Shown piece by piece: positions 43,188 through 52,263 of a DNA stretch of 64,000 nucleotides. Position 1 is the first letter of the stretch. Each line of letters opens with the position of its first letter. Source of the DNA: Pseudooceanicola endophyticus (lineage in GTDB: Bacteria > Pseudomonadota > Alphaproteobacteria > Rhodobacterales > Rhodobacteraceae). The translations under genes were made by a program, and so were the position numbers. The DNA lies in assembly GCF_018760365.1 (NCBI RefSeq), contig NZ_JAHIAB010000001.1, forward strand, positions 575,813 through 639,812, read 5' to 3'. Under the pieces are notes generated by a model, which was not told where the DNA came from, did not search any database, and saw only the letters and a program-made list of their open reading frames with translations.

Positions 43188-44762
43188 GTGTATCGCGTAG
43201 GAATTGACGTAGGCGGCACGAATACCGACGCCGTGGTGCTGCAGGGCAAGACCGTCCTGGCAGGGATCAAGGCTTCGACCACCGAGGACGTGACCTCGGG
43301 CGTGTTCGACGCGCTGGAACAGGTCATCGCGGCCTCGGGCATCGACCGGGCCCGCATCGGCGCCGTGATGATCGGCACCACCCATTTCACCAATGCGGTG
43401 ATCGAACGGCGCCACCTGGACCCGGTTGCGGCGATCCGGCTGGGCCTGCCCGCCGGCGCCGGCCTGCCGCCGATGGTCGACTGGCCCGAGGACATCCGTG
43501 CCATCGTCGGCAACCACGGCTATCAGGTGAAGGGCGGCTACGAATTCGACGGCCGCATCCTGTCGCCCCTCGACGAAGACGAAATCCGCCGCATCGCCGC
43601 CGAGATCCGCGCGAAGGGCATCCGTGCCGCCGCCGTCACCTGCATCTTCTCGGGCGTCAACGACGCGATGGAGCTGCGCACCCGCGAGATCCTGCAGGAG
43701 GAATGCCCGGAGCTGTCCGTCGTGCTGTCGCGCGACATCGGTCGCCATGGCCTGCTGGCGCGCGAAAGTGCCGCGATCATGAACGCCTCGCTGCTGCGGC
43801 TGGCCGACAAGACCGTGCAGGCCTTTGGCCATGCGCTGCAACAGGCGGGCGTCACCGCGCCCTTCTACATCACCCAGAACGACGGCACGCTGATGGCCGC
43901 CGACACGGTGCGCGCCTTCCCGGTGCTGACCTTTGCCTCCGGCCCCACCAACTCCATGCGCGGCGCCGCCTTCCTGACGGGCCTGGCCGAGGCCATCGTG
44001 GTCGATGTGGGCGGCACCACCTCGGATGTGGGCGCGCTCTCGCACGGGTTCCCGCGCCAGGCCTCGACCTCGGTCGACATTGGCGGCGTTCGCACCAACT
44101 TCCGCATGCCCGATGTCTTCTCGATCGGGCTGGGCGGCGGATCGCTGGTGCAGGGCAGCCCCGAGGCGCTGACCATCGGCCCGCAATCCGTGGGCTACCG
44201 TGTCCGCCAGGAGGCGCTGGTCTTTGGCGGCCAGACCCTGACCACCACCGATATCGCGGTCGCGACCGGCAAGGCCGAGATCGGCGACAAGGCCCTGCTG
44301 GCCGGGCTTTCGCCCGAGCTGGTGAGCGCCGCCGCCGCCAAGATCGAACAGATGTTCGAAGCCTGCGTCGAGCGCGCCCGCATCTCGGCCGAGCCGGTGC
44401 CGGTGATCGCGGTCGGCGGCGGCTCGGTGCTGATGCCCGACCGGATCGGTGACCTGCAGGTCATCCGCCCCGAGAACTTTGCCGTCGCCAATGCCGTCGG
44501 CGCCGCCATCGCCCAGGTCTCGGGCGAGACGGACCGGATCTTCAGCCTGACCGACGGGGTGACCCGCGACAGCGCCCTGGCCGAAGCCGAGGCCGAGGCC
44601 CGCGCCCAGGCCATCGCCGCCGGCGCGCTGGAAGAGACGCTCGAGGTGATCGAACGCGAAGACATGCCGCTGGCGTATCTGCCCGGCAACGCCACCCGCA
44701 TCCACGTCAAGGTCGTGGGCGAAATGGGGGCCCTTGCAGAAATGGAAGTCCAGAATGCCTGA
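43188..44762 (+). CDS. Hydantoinase/oxoprolinase-family protein, paralog 1
   Basis: Encodes 524 residues and starts with GTG (43188) after AAAGGA. The N-terminal ASKHA-type phosphate loop GIDVGGTNTDAV (5-16) and later FASGPTNSMRG and VVDVGGTTSDVG define the HyuA/oxoprolinase A-subunit family, which uses ATP to open hydantoin or 5-oxoproline-like rings. No HyuB-type partner is present; instead it overlaps a DUF917 gene by 8 nt. Fungal and some bacterial proteins fuse these two modules, as I recall, so the pair probably acts as one enzyme. Substrate unknown. Confidence 0.85.
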   Translation: MYRVGIDVGGTNTDAVVLQGKTVLAGIKASTTEDVTSGVFDALEQVIAASGIDRARIGAVMIGTTHFTNAVIERRHLDPVAAIRLGLPAGAGLPPMVDWPEDIRAIVGNHGYQVKGGYEFDGRILSPLDEDEIRRIAAEIRAKGIRAAAVTCIFSGVNDAMELRTREILQEECPELSVVLSRDIGRHGLLARESAAIMNASLLRLADKTVQAFGHALQQAGVTAPFYITQNDGTLMAADTVRAFPVLTFASGPTNSMRGAAFLTGLAEAIVVDVGGTTSDVGALSHGFPRQASTSVDIGGVRTNFRMPDVFSIGLGGGSLVQGSPEALTIGPQSVGYRVRQEALVFGGQTLTTTDIAVATGKAEIGDKALLAGLSPELVSAAAAKIEQMFEACVERARISAEPVPVIAVGGGSVLMPDRIGDLQVIRPENFAVANAVGAAIAQVSGETDRIFSLTDGVTRDSALAEAEAEARAQAIAAGALEETLEVIEREDMPLAYLPGNATRIHVKVVGEMGALAEMEVQNA

Positions 44763-45885
44763 AGCCCGTGAACTGAGCTACGATCCCGCCGACCTGTGGG
44801 AACTGACGCCGGAGGATCTGGAGGCGCTGGAAGTGGGCGCCGGGATCCTCGGCACCGGGGGCGGCGGCAACCCCTACCAGGGCAAGCTCTTGACCCGCGA
44901 GGTGATGCGGGCCGGTCACAAGATGACGATCCTTGCGACCGACAAGATCGCCGACGAGGCGCTGTGCATGTCGATCGGCGGCATCGGCGCGCCGGTGGTG
45001 GGCACCGAACGCATCCGCGAGGGCCGCGAGGGCTATCGCTGCCTTCAGGGCATGGAAGAGCTGACGGGCCGCAAGATGGACGCCATCGTCTGCGAGGAGA
45101 TCGGCGGCGCCAACTCCATGAACCCGCTGGTGACGGCGGCGCTTGGCGGGCTGCCGGTGCTGGATTGCGACGGCATGGGCCGCGCCTTCCCCGAGATGCA
45201 GATGACCACCTTCTCGATCTACGGTCACAGCTCCACCCCCTCGGTGATGTGCGACCTGCATGGCAACCGCGTGGTGTTCCAGCACGCCGTGTCGGAAGTG
45301 TTCCACGAACGCATGGCGCGGGCCTGCGTGGTCAGCCAGGGCGGGGCCGCGATGCTGGCCACCGCGCCGATGCAGGCCAGCTTCGTGCGCCAGAACGCGA
45401 TCCCCTCCAGCTACACCCAGGCGATCCGTCTGGGCCGTGCGGTGCTGGATGCGCGCCGCAACGGTGACGATCCGGTCGCCACGGTCTGCGCGCTGGAAAA
45501 CGGGCGTCATGTCTTCACCGGCAAGGTCACCGACCTCAAGCGGCACCTGCGCGGCGGCTTCGCCGTGGGCGAGCTGGAGCTGGCGGGCTTCGATGCCTTC
45601 CAGGGCGAGACCGCCGGCATCGACATCCAGAACGAATTCCTGATCTTCCGCCGCGACGGCCAGGTCGAGGTGACGGTGCCCGACCTGATCATCGTGCTCG
45701 ATGTCGACACCGGCTACCCGATCACCACCGAGATGCTGCGCTACGGCCAGCGCATCGCGGTGCTGGCGGTGCCCTGCCACGACCTGCTGCGCAGCGCCCG
45801 GGCGCTCGCCGTCGTCGGCCCCGCCGCCTTCGGCTATGCCGAGATCCCCTTCACGCCCCTGCCCCGCCCGGGTCAGGCCGCCTGA
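44755..45885 (+). CDS. DUF917 (S-Me-THD family) protein, paralog 1
   Basis: Encodes 376 residues from the ATG at 44755, which overlaps the preceding stop by 8 nt and has GGAAG upstream; an ATG 7 codons earlier is possible. The glycine-rich start ILGTGGGGNPYQG, EEIGGANSMNP and DCDGMGRAFPEMQMT are family signatures. From memory, this Pfam family was renamed after S-methyl-thiohydantoin desulfurase of ergothioneine-related catabolism, where it acts on a hydantoin-type ring. No transmembrane segment is visible. It is paired with hydantoinase paralog 1. Confidence 0.82.
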   Translation: MPEARELSYDPADLWELTPEDLEALEVGAGILGTGGGGNPYQGKLLTREVMRAGHKMTILATDKIADEALCMSIGGIGAPVVGTERIREGREGYRCLQGMEELTGRKMDAIVCEEIGGANSMNPLVTAALGGLPVLDCDGMGRAFPEMQMTTFSIYGHSSTPSVMCDLHGNRVVFQHAVSEVFHERMARACVVSQGGAAMLATAPMQASFVRQNAIPSSYTQAIRLGRAVLDARRNGDDPVATVCALENGRHVFTGKVTDLKRHLRGGFAVGELELAGFDAFQGETAGIDIQNEFLIFRRDGQVEVTVPDLIIVLDVDTGYPITTEMLRYGQRIAVLAVPCHDLLRSARALAVVGPAAFGYAEIPFTPLPRPGQAA

Positions 45886-45912
45886 GCATAAAAGACCAAC
45901 AGGAGAAAACAG

Positions 45913-47502
45913 ATGACCTTCCCCTCCAAGACGTTCGGGCTTTCCGCCCTTGCCCTTGCGGCGGCCTTCGGGCTGGCCGCGCCGGCCGCCCAGGCCCAGG
46001 ACCCGGTGTCGACCGTCGTCAACACCATGCAGATCTTCAGCTCGCTCGATCCGGCGAAGGTCACCGACTACACCGGCTACATGGCCGTGGTGAACATGTA
46101 TGACGGCCTGACCACCGTCGCCCCCTCCGGCCAGATCGTGCCGCACCTCGCCAAGTCCTGGGAAATCTCGGACGACGGGCTGACCTATACCTTCCACCTG
46201 CGCGATGACGTGAAGTTCCAGGACGGCACGCCGCTGACCTCGGCCGATGCCGTCTGGTCGATCCAGCGCCTGATCAAGATCAACAAGGGCCCGTCGAACC
46301 TGCTTGTCGGCCTGATCAAGCCCGAGAACGTCACCGCCCCCGACGCCACCACCGTCGTCATCAAGCTGGACCGCCCGTTCTCGCCCTTCCTGGCCTCCAC
46401 CCCGATCCTGATGGTGCTGAACAAGTCCCTGATCGAGGCCAACGCGACCACCGACGATCCCCTGGGCGAAGCCTATGTGGGCGAGCATTCCTCGGGCTCG
46501 GGCCCCTATGCGCTGGTCAGCTACAACCGCTCTGCCGACATGGTGATCAAGCGCAACCCGGACTACTTCCTGGGCTGGGACAAGGGCACGCCGATCGACG
46601 AAGTGCGCTTCGTGCAGACCTCGGATGACGCGACCGTGCGCGCGCTGGCCGAAAAGGGCGAACTGGGCCTGTCGTCCCACGGCCTGGGCAACGACACCTT
46701 CGAGGCGATCTCGAAGATGCCGGGCTACAAGCTGATCCAGACCCGCACCGCCGGCGGTTTCCAGATCAAGCTGAACACCAAGGTCTATCCGACCGACGAC
46801 ATCCATGTCCGCCGCGCCATCGCCTATGCGACCGACTACGACACGATCCAGCAGATCATCTACCCGGGCGTCGCCATGCACGGGCCGCTGTCGGACACCT
46901 TCAAGGATGCCTTCAACACCGACATCCCGGCAGGCGAATACAACCTCGAGAAAGCCAAGGAAGAGCTGGCGAAATCCAAATACGCCGGCCAGAAGATCAC
47001 GCTGGTCAACAGCTACGTCGCCTCGCTGGCCTTCGAGCAGGAAGTGGCGCTGCTGATGCAGGCCAACCTGGAGCAGATCGGCATCACGCTGGACATCCGC
47101 CCCGAGCCCTGGAACCGCATCGTCGAGCTGTCCTCCAAGCCCGACACCACCCCGGCCTCGACCCAGGTGAACGTCAGCCCCAGCTATCCTTCGCCGGATT
47201 CGATGTTCTTCAACCAGTACCACTCCAAGGCCTCCGGGACCTGGTGGTCGATGGAATGGCTGCAGGACCCCGAGATCGACGCCCTGATCGACAAGTCGCG
47301 CGCCCAGACGGACCCGACCGAGATCAACGCGACCTACAAGGACCTGCAACAGAAGCTCTATGACCTGCAGCCCGATGTCTGGGCCGTGGCCCCGATGCGT
47401 CGCTACGCGGCCAACGCCTGCCTACAGGGCTATGAGTTCATCCCGATGCAGAGCTGGGATCTGAACTTCTGGAACTTCACCTGGGACTGCCCGGCCAAGT
47501 GA
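45913..47502 (+). CDS. ABC transporter periplasmic binding protein (peptide/SBP_bac_5 family)
   Basis: Encodes 529 residues. A signal peptide ends at AAQA (residue 28-29 region), followed by a mature family-5 solute-binding protein with HLAKSWEISDDGLTYTFHLR and DVKFQDGTPLTSADAVWSI, the family motif. It binds the ligand for the DppBC-like permeases encoded upstream. It sits between the two enzyme pairs. A 10- to 12-bp hairpin immediately follows the gene and probably stabilises its transcript. Confidence 0.94.
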   Translation: MTFPSKTFGLSALALAAAFGLAAPAAQAQDPVSTVVNTMQIFSSLDPAKVTDYTGYMAVVNMYDGLTTVAPSGQIVPHLAKSWEISDDGLTYTFHLRDDVKFQDGTPLTSADAVWSIQRLIKINKGPSNLLVGLIKPENVTAPDATTVVIKLDRPFSPFLASTPILMVLNKSLIEANATTDDPLGEAYVGEHSSGSGPYALVSYNRSADMVIKRNPDYFLGWDKGTPIDEVRFVQTSDDATVRALAEKGELGLSSHGLGNDTFEAISKMPGYKLIQTRTAGGFQIKLNTKVYPTDDIHVRRAIAYATDYDTIQQIIYPGVAMHGPLSDTFKDAFNTDIPAGEYNLEKAKEELAKSKYAGQKITLVNSYVASLAFEQEVALLMQANLEQIGITLDIRPEPWNRIVELSSKPDTTPASTQVNVSPSYPSPDSMFFNQYHSKASGTWWSMEWLQDPEIDALIDKSRAQTDPTEINATYKDLQQKLYDLQPDVWAVAPMRRYAANACLQGYEFIPMQSWDLNFWNFTWDCPAK

Positions 47503-47524
47503 TCGGCGCCCGCTTCTGAAACAG

Positions 47525-47549
47525 GCCGGTCCCGCGTCGCGGGGCCGGC
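47525..47549 (+). other. Hairpin after the binding-protein gene
   Basis: GCCGGTCCCGCG pairs with CGCGGGGCCGGC (one G-U) and has no U-tract. It is 22 nt past the stop and inside the operon, typical of 3' stabilising structures that raise binding-protein expression over that of neighbours. Confidence 0.55.
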
Positions 47550-47572
47550 ACCGAAAGACCCAAGGTGGACAG

Positions 47573-48649
47573 ATGCTCCAGGAATTTCCGGAAGAGAATA
47601 TCGAATCCCTCGCAACCGGCGCGTGGATTCTGGGAACGGGCGGCGGTGGCAACCCCTACCTGTCAACGCTGAACCTGCGCCGGCTTTATGCCGATGGCGC
47701 AAGGGTGCAGGTGATGCAGCCCGAGGACCTGGCCGATGACGACATGGTCGCCGTGGTCTCCGGCATGGGCGCGCCGCTGGTCGGGCAGGAACGCCTGAAG
47801 GACCCGGCCCACATGGCCCGCGCGGTCGAGCTGATGGAAGATTACCTGGGCCGTCCGTTCCGCGCCATCATGGCGCTGGAAATCGGCGGGGCCAATGCGC
47901 TCTCGCCCTTCCTGGCCGCCGCGCTGCTGGGCCGCCCGGTGGTCAATGCCGATTGCATGGGCCGCGCCTACCCGGAGGCGCAGATGACCTCCTTCGCGAT
48001 CGGCGGGCTGTCGATGTTCCCGCTCTCTCTGGTGGATGTGCGCGACAACGAGGTGATCGTTGCCCGCGCCGAAAGCTGGAAATGGATGGAGAAGATCTCG
48101 CGTTCGGTCTGCACCGCCGTGGGGTCCACCGCCGCGACCTGCAAGGCGCCGCGCACGGGGCGCGAGGTGAAGGACTGGGGCATTCACAACACCATCACCC
48201 AGGCGACCGACCTGGGCCGCGTGGTGCTGGAAGCCCGTGCCCGCCACGCCGATCCCGTTGCCGCCGTGCTGGCGCACGCGAAGGGTCAGCAGGTCTTCCG
48301 TGGCAAGGTCGTGGACGTCGACCGCACCACGACGGGCGGCTTCCTGCGGGGCCGCACCGTGATCGAGGGCATCGACGCCGACCGTGGCGCGACGCTGGAA
48401 CTGGCGTTCCAGAACGAATGGGCCGTCGCCTTCCGCAACGGCGAACCCGTCGCCATGACCCCGGACCTGATCTGCCTGCTCGACAGCGTGTCGGGCAGCG
48501 CCATCGGCACCGAGGCCGTGCGCTATGGCCAGCGCGTCAGCGTCATCGCCCTGCCCGCCCCCGAGATCCTGACCACGCCCGCGGGCGTGGCCGCCGTGGG
48601 CCCGCGCGCTTTCGGCTATGACATTGACTTCAAATCGGTATTCCAATGA
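47573..48649 (+). CDS. DUF917 (S-Me-THD family) protein, paralog 2
   Basis: Encodes 358 residues similar to paralog 1: ILGTGGGGNPYLS, LEIGGANALSP, NADCMGRAYPEAQMT, and near the end RYGQRVSVIALPAPEIL versus RYGQRIAVLAVPCHDLL. It lacks the N-terminal extension of about 20 residues seen in paralog 1. It precedes and overlaps hydantoinase paralog 2 by four bases (ATGA), so gene order here is DUF917 then hydantoinase, the reverse of the first pair. Soluble and presumably cytoplasmic; probably a different ring substrate or a different step. Confidence 0.82.
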   Translation: MLQEFPEENIESLATGAWILGTGGGGNPYLSTLNLRRLYADGARVQVMQPEDLADDDMVAVVSGMGAPLVGQERLKDPAHMARAVELMEDYLGRPFRAIMALEIGGANALSPFLAAALLGRPVVNADCMGRAYPEAQMTSFAIGGLSMFPLSLVDVRDNEVIVARAESWKWMEKISRSVCTAVGSTAATCKAPRTGREVKDWGIHNTITQATDLGRVVLEARARHADPVAAVLAHAKGQQVFRGKVVDVDRTTTGGFLRGRTVIEGIDADRGATLELAFQNEWAVAFRNGEPVAMTPDLICLLDSVSGSAIGTEAVRYGQRVSVIALPAPEILTTPAGVAAVGPRAFGYDIDFKSVFQ

Positions 48650-50184
48650 AGCGTATTGGCATTGACGTTGGCGGCACCAATACGGATGCCGTGCTGATCG
48701 ACGGCGACAGCATCATCGCCTCGATCAAGGTTCCCACCACCCAGGACGTGATGTCGGGCGTGAAGGCCGCGCTGGCCCATGTCGCCGCCCATATCGGCGA
48801 CAGCCCGCGCCGCCTTGATGCGGTGATGATCGGCACCACCCATTTCACCAATGCGGTGGTCGAACGCGCCCGGCTGGAGCGCGTCGCCGCGATCCGCATC
48901 GCCCTGCCCACCGGCGCCTCGCTGCCGCCGATGTGCGACTGGCCCGAGGATCTGTATCGCGCCGTCGATCCGATGATCTTCATGGTCCATGGCGGCCATG
49001 AATACGATGGCAGCCCGCTGGTGCCGCTGCGCGAGGACGAGATCCGCGAAGCCGCGATGAAGATCCGCGATGCCGGCATCACCTCGGTCGCGATCTCGGC
49101 CACCTTCTCTCCGCTGACCACCGAATGCGAGGACCGCGCCGCCGAGATCGTCCGCCAGATCCTGCCCGAGGCGCGCATCACCCTGTCGCATACCCTGGGC
49201 CGTATCGGCCTGCTGGAGCGTGAGAACGTCGCCCTGCTGAACGCCGCGCTGCAATCGCTGGGGCGCACCACCGTGCAGGCCTTCAAGACCGCCCTCGCCG
49301 AGGTCGGCCTGAACGTGCCCTTCTTCCTGACCCAGAACGACGGCACCGTGGCGCTGGCCGATGTGGCCGCCGCCAATCCGGTGTTCAGCTTTGCCTCCGG
49401 CCCCACCAATTCGATGCGCGGCGCGGCCTTCCTGACCGGGCTGACAGACGCCATGGTCGTCGATGTGGGCGGCACCACCTCGGATATCGGCTGTCTGGTG
49501 GGGGGCTTCCCGCGCGAGGCGAACAACGTCGTCCATATCGGCGGCGTGCGCACCCTGTTCCGGATGCCCGACCTGCTGCCCATCGCCCTTGGCGGCGGCA
49601 CCGTGGTCGATCCTGAAACCGGCGCCATCGGGCCGCGCTCGGTCGGCTACCGCATCCTTCAGGAGGCCCGCGTTTTCGGCGGCCAGACCCTGACCACCTC
49701 CGACATCGCGGTCGCCGCCGGGATGATCGAGATGGGCGATCCCGAGAAGGTCCGCGATCTGGATCCGGCCTTCGTGCAGGCGACGCTGGCGACGATGCGC
49801 GCCATGGTGGCCGAGAACTTCGACCAGATGAAGACCTCGGCCGAGGACGTGCCGCTGATCGCGGTGGGCGGCGGGGCCTTCCTGATCCCTGACCAGGTAC
49901 CCGGCGCCTCCGAGGTGCTGCGGGTGGAAAACGCGGGCGTCGCCAATGCGCTTGGCGCGGCCATGGCACAGGTCTCGGGCGAGGTCGATCAGGTCTTCTC
50001 GGACATGTCGCGCGAGGCCGCGCTGGCCGAGGCCGAGGCGCAGGCGCGTGCCGCTGCTATTGCCTCGGGGGCCGCGTCGGATAGCCTGAAGGTGCTGGAG
50101 GTCGAGGACATTCCCATCGCCTACCTGCCCGGCGGCGCGCGTCGCGTGCGTGTCCGGGTGATCGGTGATATCCATTTTGACTGA
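48646..50184 (+). CDS. Hydantoinase/oxoprolinase-family protein, paralog 2
   Basis: Encodes 512 residues. GIDVGGTNTDAVLIDG at the start, IGTTHFTNAV, LTQNDGTVALAD, FASGPTNSMRG and VVDVGGTTSDIG parallel paralog 1. Divergence is spread along the length, so this is an old duplication, not a recent copy. It is translationally coupled to DUF917 paralog 2. No HyuB homologue occurs anywhere in the operon. A strong hairpin follows the gene. Confidence 0.85.
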   Translation: MKRIGIDVGGTNTDAVLIDGDSIIASIKVPTTQDVMSGVKAALAHVAAHIGDSPRRLDAVMIGTTHFTNAVVERARLERVAAIRIALPTGASLPPMCDWPEDLYRAVDPMIFMVHGGHEYDGSPLVPLREDEIREAAMKIRDAGITSVAISATFSPLTTECEDRAAEIVRQILPEARITLSHTLGRIGLLERENVALLNAALQSLGRTTVQAFKTALAEVGLNVPFFLTQNDGTVALADVAAANPVFSFASGPTNSMRGAAFLTGLTDAMVVDVGGTTSDIGCLVGGFPREANNVVHIGGVRTLFRMPDLLPIALGGGTVVDPETGAIGPRSVGYRILQEARVFGGQTLTTSDIAVAAGMIEMGDPEKVRDLDPAFVQATLATMRAMVAENFDQMKTSAEDVPLIAVGGGAFLIPDQVPGASEVLRVENAGVANALGAAMAQVSGEVDQVFSDMSREAALAEAEAQARAAAIASGAASDSLKVLEVEDIPIAYLPGGARRVRVRVIGDIHFD

Positions 50185-50189
50185 AGACA

Positions 50190-50216
50190 GAAACGTCCCG
50201 ACCCCCGGGGCGTTTC
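50190..50216 (+). terminator. Terminator-like hairpin after hydantoinase paralog 2
   Basis: GAAACGUCCCG pairs with CGGGGCGUUUC (11 bp, one G-U) around a 5-nt loop, with UUUC closing the 3' arm. It lies 5 nt past the stop and 23 nt before the asparaginase gene, so it may only partially terminate. Confidence 0.5.
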
Positions 50217-50238
50217 CGCGTGACGACAGGAAACCAAG

Positions 50239-51195
50239 ATGACGATTGCACTTGCGATTCACGGTGGTTGCGGCGTTCTGCCCCTCGACAGCATGAGCGC
50301 CGAAGACTGGGCCGAAGCCCGGCAGGATCTGGGCCGTTCCCTTGCGGCGGGCTGGGCGGTTCTAAAGGCGGGCGGCAGCGCCGTCGATGCGGTCGAGGCC
50401 GCCGTCGTCGTCATGGAGGACAGCGCGCATTTCAACGCCGGTCACGGCGCCGCGCTGAACGAGAACGGCGAGCACGAGCTTGACGCCTCGATCATGGACG
50501 GCGCCACGCTTGAGGCCGGTGCGGTCAGCGCCGCGCGCGGCATCCGCAACCCGGTGCGCGCCGCCCATGCGCTGATGAAGGACGGTCGCGCGGTCTTCCT
50601 GACCGGCGCCGCCGCCGATGCCTTTGCCGAAAGCGCCGGTCTGCCGGTGATGGAACAGGGCTATTTCACCACCGCCAAGCGGATCGAGGCGCTGGCCGCG
50701 ATGAAGGCCCATGCCGCCGCCGGGACCGAGGCGACCGAGAACGAAAAGCACGGCACCGTCGGCGCCGTGGCGCTGGATCAGGCCGGGCACCTGGCCGCCG
50801 CGACCTCGACCGGGGGCTATACCAACAAGCCCGCGGGCCGCGTCGGTGACAGCCCGGTGATCGGGGCGGGCACCTATGCCCGCGATGGCGTCTGCGCGGT
50901 CTCGGGCACCGGCAAGGGCGAATTCTTCATCCGCCACGTGGTTGGTCACGAGATCGCCGCCCGCATCGCCTATCTGGGCGAAACTCTGCCCCAGGCCGCC
51001 GAACATGTCGTGCATGTCGATTTGGCGGGCTCTTCACAGACCACCGGGATCATCGGCGCCGGGCTGGTGGCGATCGATGCCACGGGTCAGGTCAGCGCCC
51101 CCTTCAACACCGCCGGCATGTTCCGCGGCTGGGTCACGCCCGAGGGCCGCGCCTTCGTCGCCACCCATGCCGAGATCCACGAGGTGGCGCTGTGA
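50239..51195 (+). CDS. Plant-type L-asparaginase / isoaspartyl peptidase
   Basis: Encodes 318 residues of the Ntn-hydrolase asparaginase-2 family. The self-cleavage site is HG|TVGAVALD with catalytic Thr173. FNAGHGAALNENGEHELDAS, then IMDG, and the substrate loop GRVGDSPVIGAGTYA are conserved. The precursor would split into alpha and beta chains and hydrolyse L-asparagine or beta-aspartyl (isoaspartyl) dipeptides. There is no signal peptide, so it is cytoplasmic. It overlaps the dipeptidase gene by 4 nt, and together they suggest that beta-aspartyl peptides, or amides made by the ring-opening steps, are intermediates. Confidence 0.9.
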   Translation: MTIALAIHGGCGVLPLDSMSAEDWAEARQDLGRSLAAGWAVLKAGGSAVDAVEAAVVVMEDSAHFNAGHGAALNENGEHELDASIMDGATLEAGAVSAARGIRNPVRAAHALMKDGRAVFLTGAAADAFAESAGLPVMEQGYFTTAKRIEALAAMKAHAAAGTEATENEKHGTVGAVALDQAGHLAAATSTGGYTNKPAGRVGDSPVIGAGTYARDGVCAVSGTGKGEFFIRHVVGHEIAARIAYLGETLPQAAEHVVHVDLAGSSQTTGIIGAGLVAIDATGQVSAPFNTAGMFRGWVTPEGRAFVATHAEIHEVAL

Positions 51196-52223
51196 GCCCG
51201 CAGATCCCCGTCTTCGACGGCCACAACGACGTCCTGTCGAAACTCCTGCACCAGCGCGACGGCGCCGAGCACCGCTTCCTGACCGGCGCGCCGGGAATGC
51301 AGATCGACCTGCCGCGCGCCCAGGCCGCAGGCTTTGCCGGGGGGCTTTGCGCGATCTGGGTCAGCACCGAGGACACGACGCTGGATGCCAATGGCGACCT
51401 GCCGCCGGTGCCGCAGGCTTCGGCGCTGGAGCAGACCATCGCGCAAGCCGCGCTGCTGCAACGTATCGTGCGCCGCTCTGATGGCGCCGTCGCGCTGTGC
51501 CGCAGCGCCGCCGAGATCCGCGCCGCCATGGCCGAGGGACGCTTTGCCGCCGTCTTCCACATCGAGGGGATCGAGGCCGCGACCCGCGATCTGGATCTGC
51601 TGCACGTACTGCACGCAGCCGGTCTGCGCACCCTCGGCCCGGTCTGGAGCCGCCCGAACCAATTCGCTCATGGCGTGCCCTTCGTGATGAACCATGGCCC
51701 CGATTTCGGCCCCGGCCTTTCCGATGCGGGCCGCGATCTGGTCCGGCTCTGCAACGAGCTGCGCATCATGATCGACCTGTCGCACATGAACGAGGCCGGC
51801 TTCTGGGACATCGCCAAGCTCTCGGATGCGCCGCTGGTCGCCTCGCATTCCAATGCCTTCGCGATCTGCCCGCACAGCCGCAATGCCACCGACCGCCAGC
51901 TGGATGCGATCCGCGACACCGGCGGTCTGATCGGGCTGAACTTCGGCGTCCGCTTCCTGCACCCCGAGGGGATCCGCGATCCCGACATGGGGATGGAGGT
52001 CATGGTGCGCCATATCGACTATCTGGTCGAACGGGTCGGCATCGACCACGTCGCGCTCGGCTCGGATTTCGACGGCACCTTCATGTCGCGACAAATGCAG
52101 GACGTCTCGGGCGTGCAGCTGCTGCTGGAGGCGCTGCGTCAGGCCGGCTACGACGAGGCCGAGCTGACCAAGATCGCCCATGGCAACTGGATCGCCACGC
52201 TGGAGCGCAGCTGGGGCGGCTGA
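51192..52223 (+). CDS. Membrane dipeptidase family (M19) peptidase
   Basis: Encodes 343 residues and starts with GTG (51192), overlapping the asparaginase stop as GTGA. The zinc ligands His11 and Asp13 (FDGHNDVL), bridging Glu125 (FHIEGIEA), and histidines in DLSHMNEAGFWD and VASHSNAF match the renal-dipeptidase family. Like most bacterial members it lacks a signal peptide. It cleaves dipeptides, often with D-residues or unusual bonds. It is the last gene of the operon, followed by a stem-loop. Confidence 0.9.
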   Translation: MSPQIPVFDGHNDVLSKLLHQRDGAEHRFLTGAPGMQIDLPRAQAAGFAGGLCAIWVSTEDTTLDANGDLPPVPQASALEQTIAQAALLQRIVRRSDGAVALCRSAAEIRAAMAEGRFAAVFHIEGIEAATRDLDLLHVLHAAGLRTLGPVWSRPNQFAHGVPFVMNHGPDFGPGLSDAGRDLVRLCNELRIMIDLSHMNEAGFWDIAKLSDAPLVASHSNAFAICPHSRNATDRQLDAIRDTGGLIGLNFGVRFLHPEGIRDPDMGMEVMVRHIDYLVERVGIDHVALGSDFDGTFMSRQMQDVSGVQLLLEALRQAGYDEAELTKIAHGNWIATLERSWGG

Positions 52224-52234
52224 GCCGTCCCCGG

Positions 52235-52263
52235 TCCCGGACCGCAGCGCTGGCGCTCCGGGA
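52235..52263 (+). terminator. Stem-loop ending the peptide/hydantoin operon
   Basis: TCCCGGA pairs with TCCGGGA, with an inner CGC/GCG stem. It starts 12 nt beyond the dipeptidase stop; there is no clear U-tract, so Rho dependence or mRNA protection is possible. The rest of the 146-bp gap to the DUF2076 gene shows only a weak TTGATC...TAAATG promoter-like pair. Confidence 0.5.

Noticed and set aside
43188-52223. Complete ergothioneine or S-methyl-ergothioneine catabolic cluster
   Set aside because: DUF917 and hydantoinase-like genes fit part of such a pathway, but no ergothionase-like lyase or urocanase-like hydratase is present in the window.
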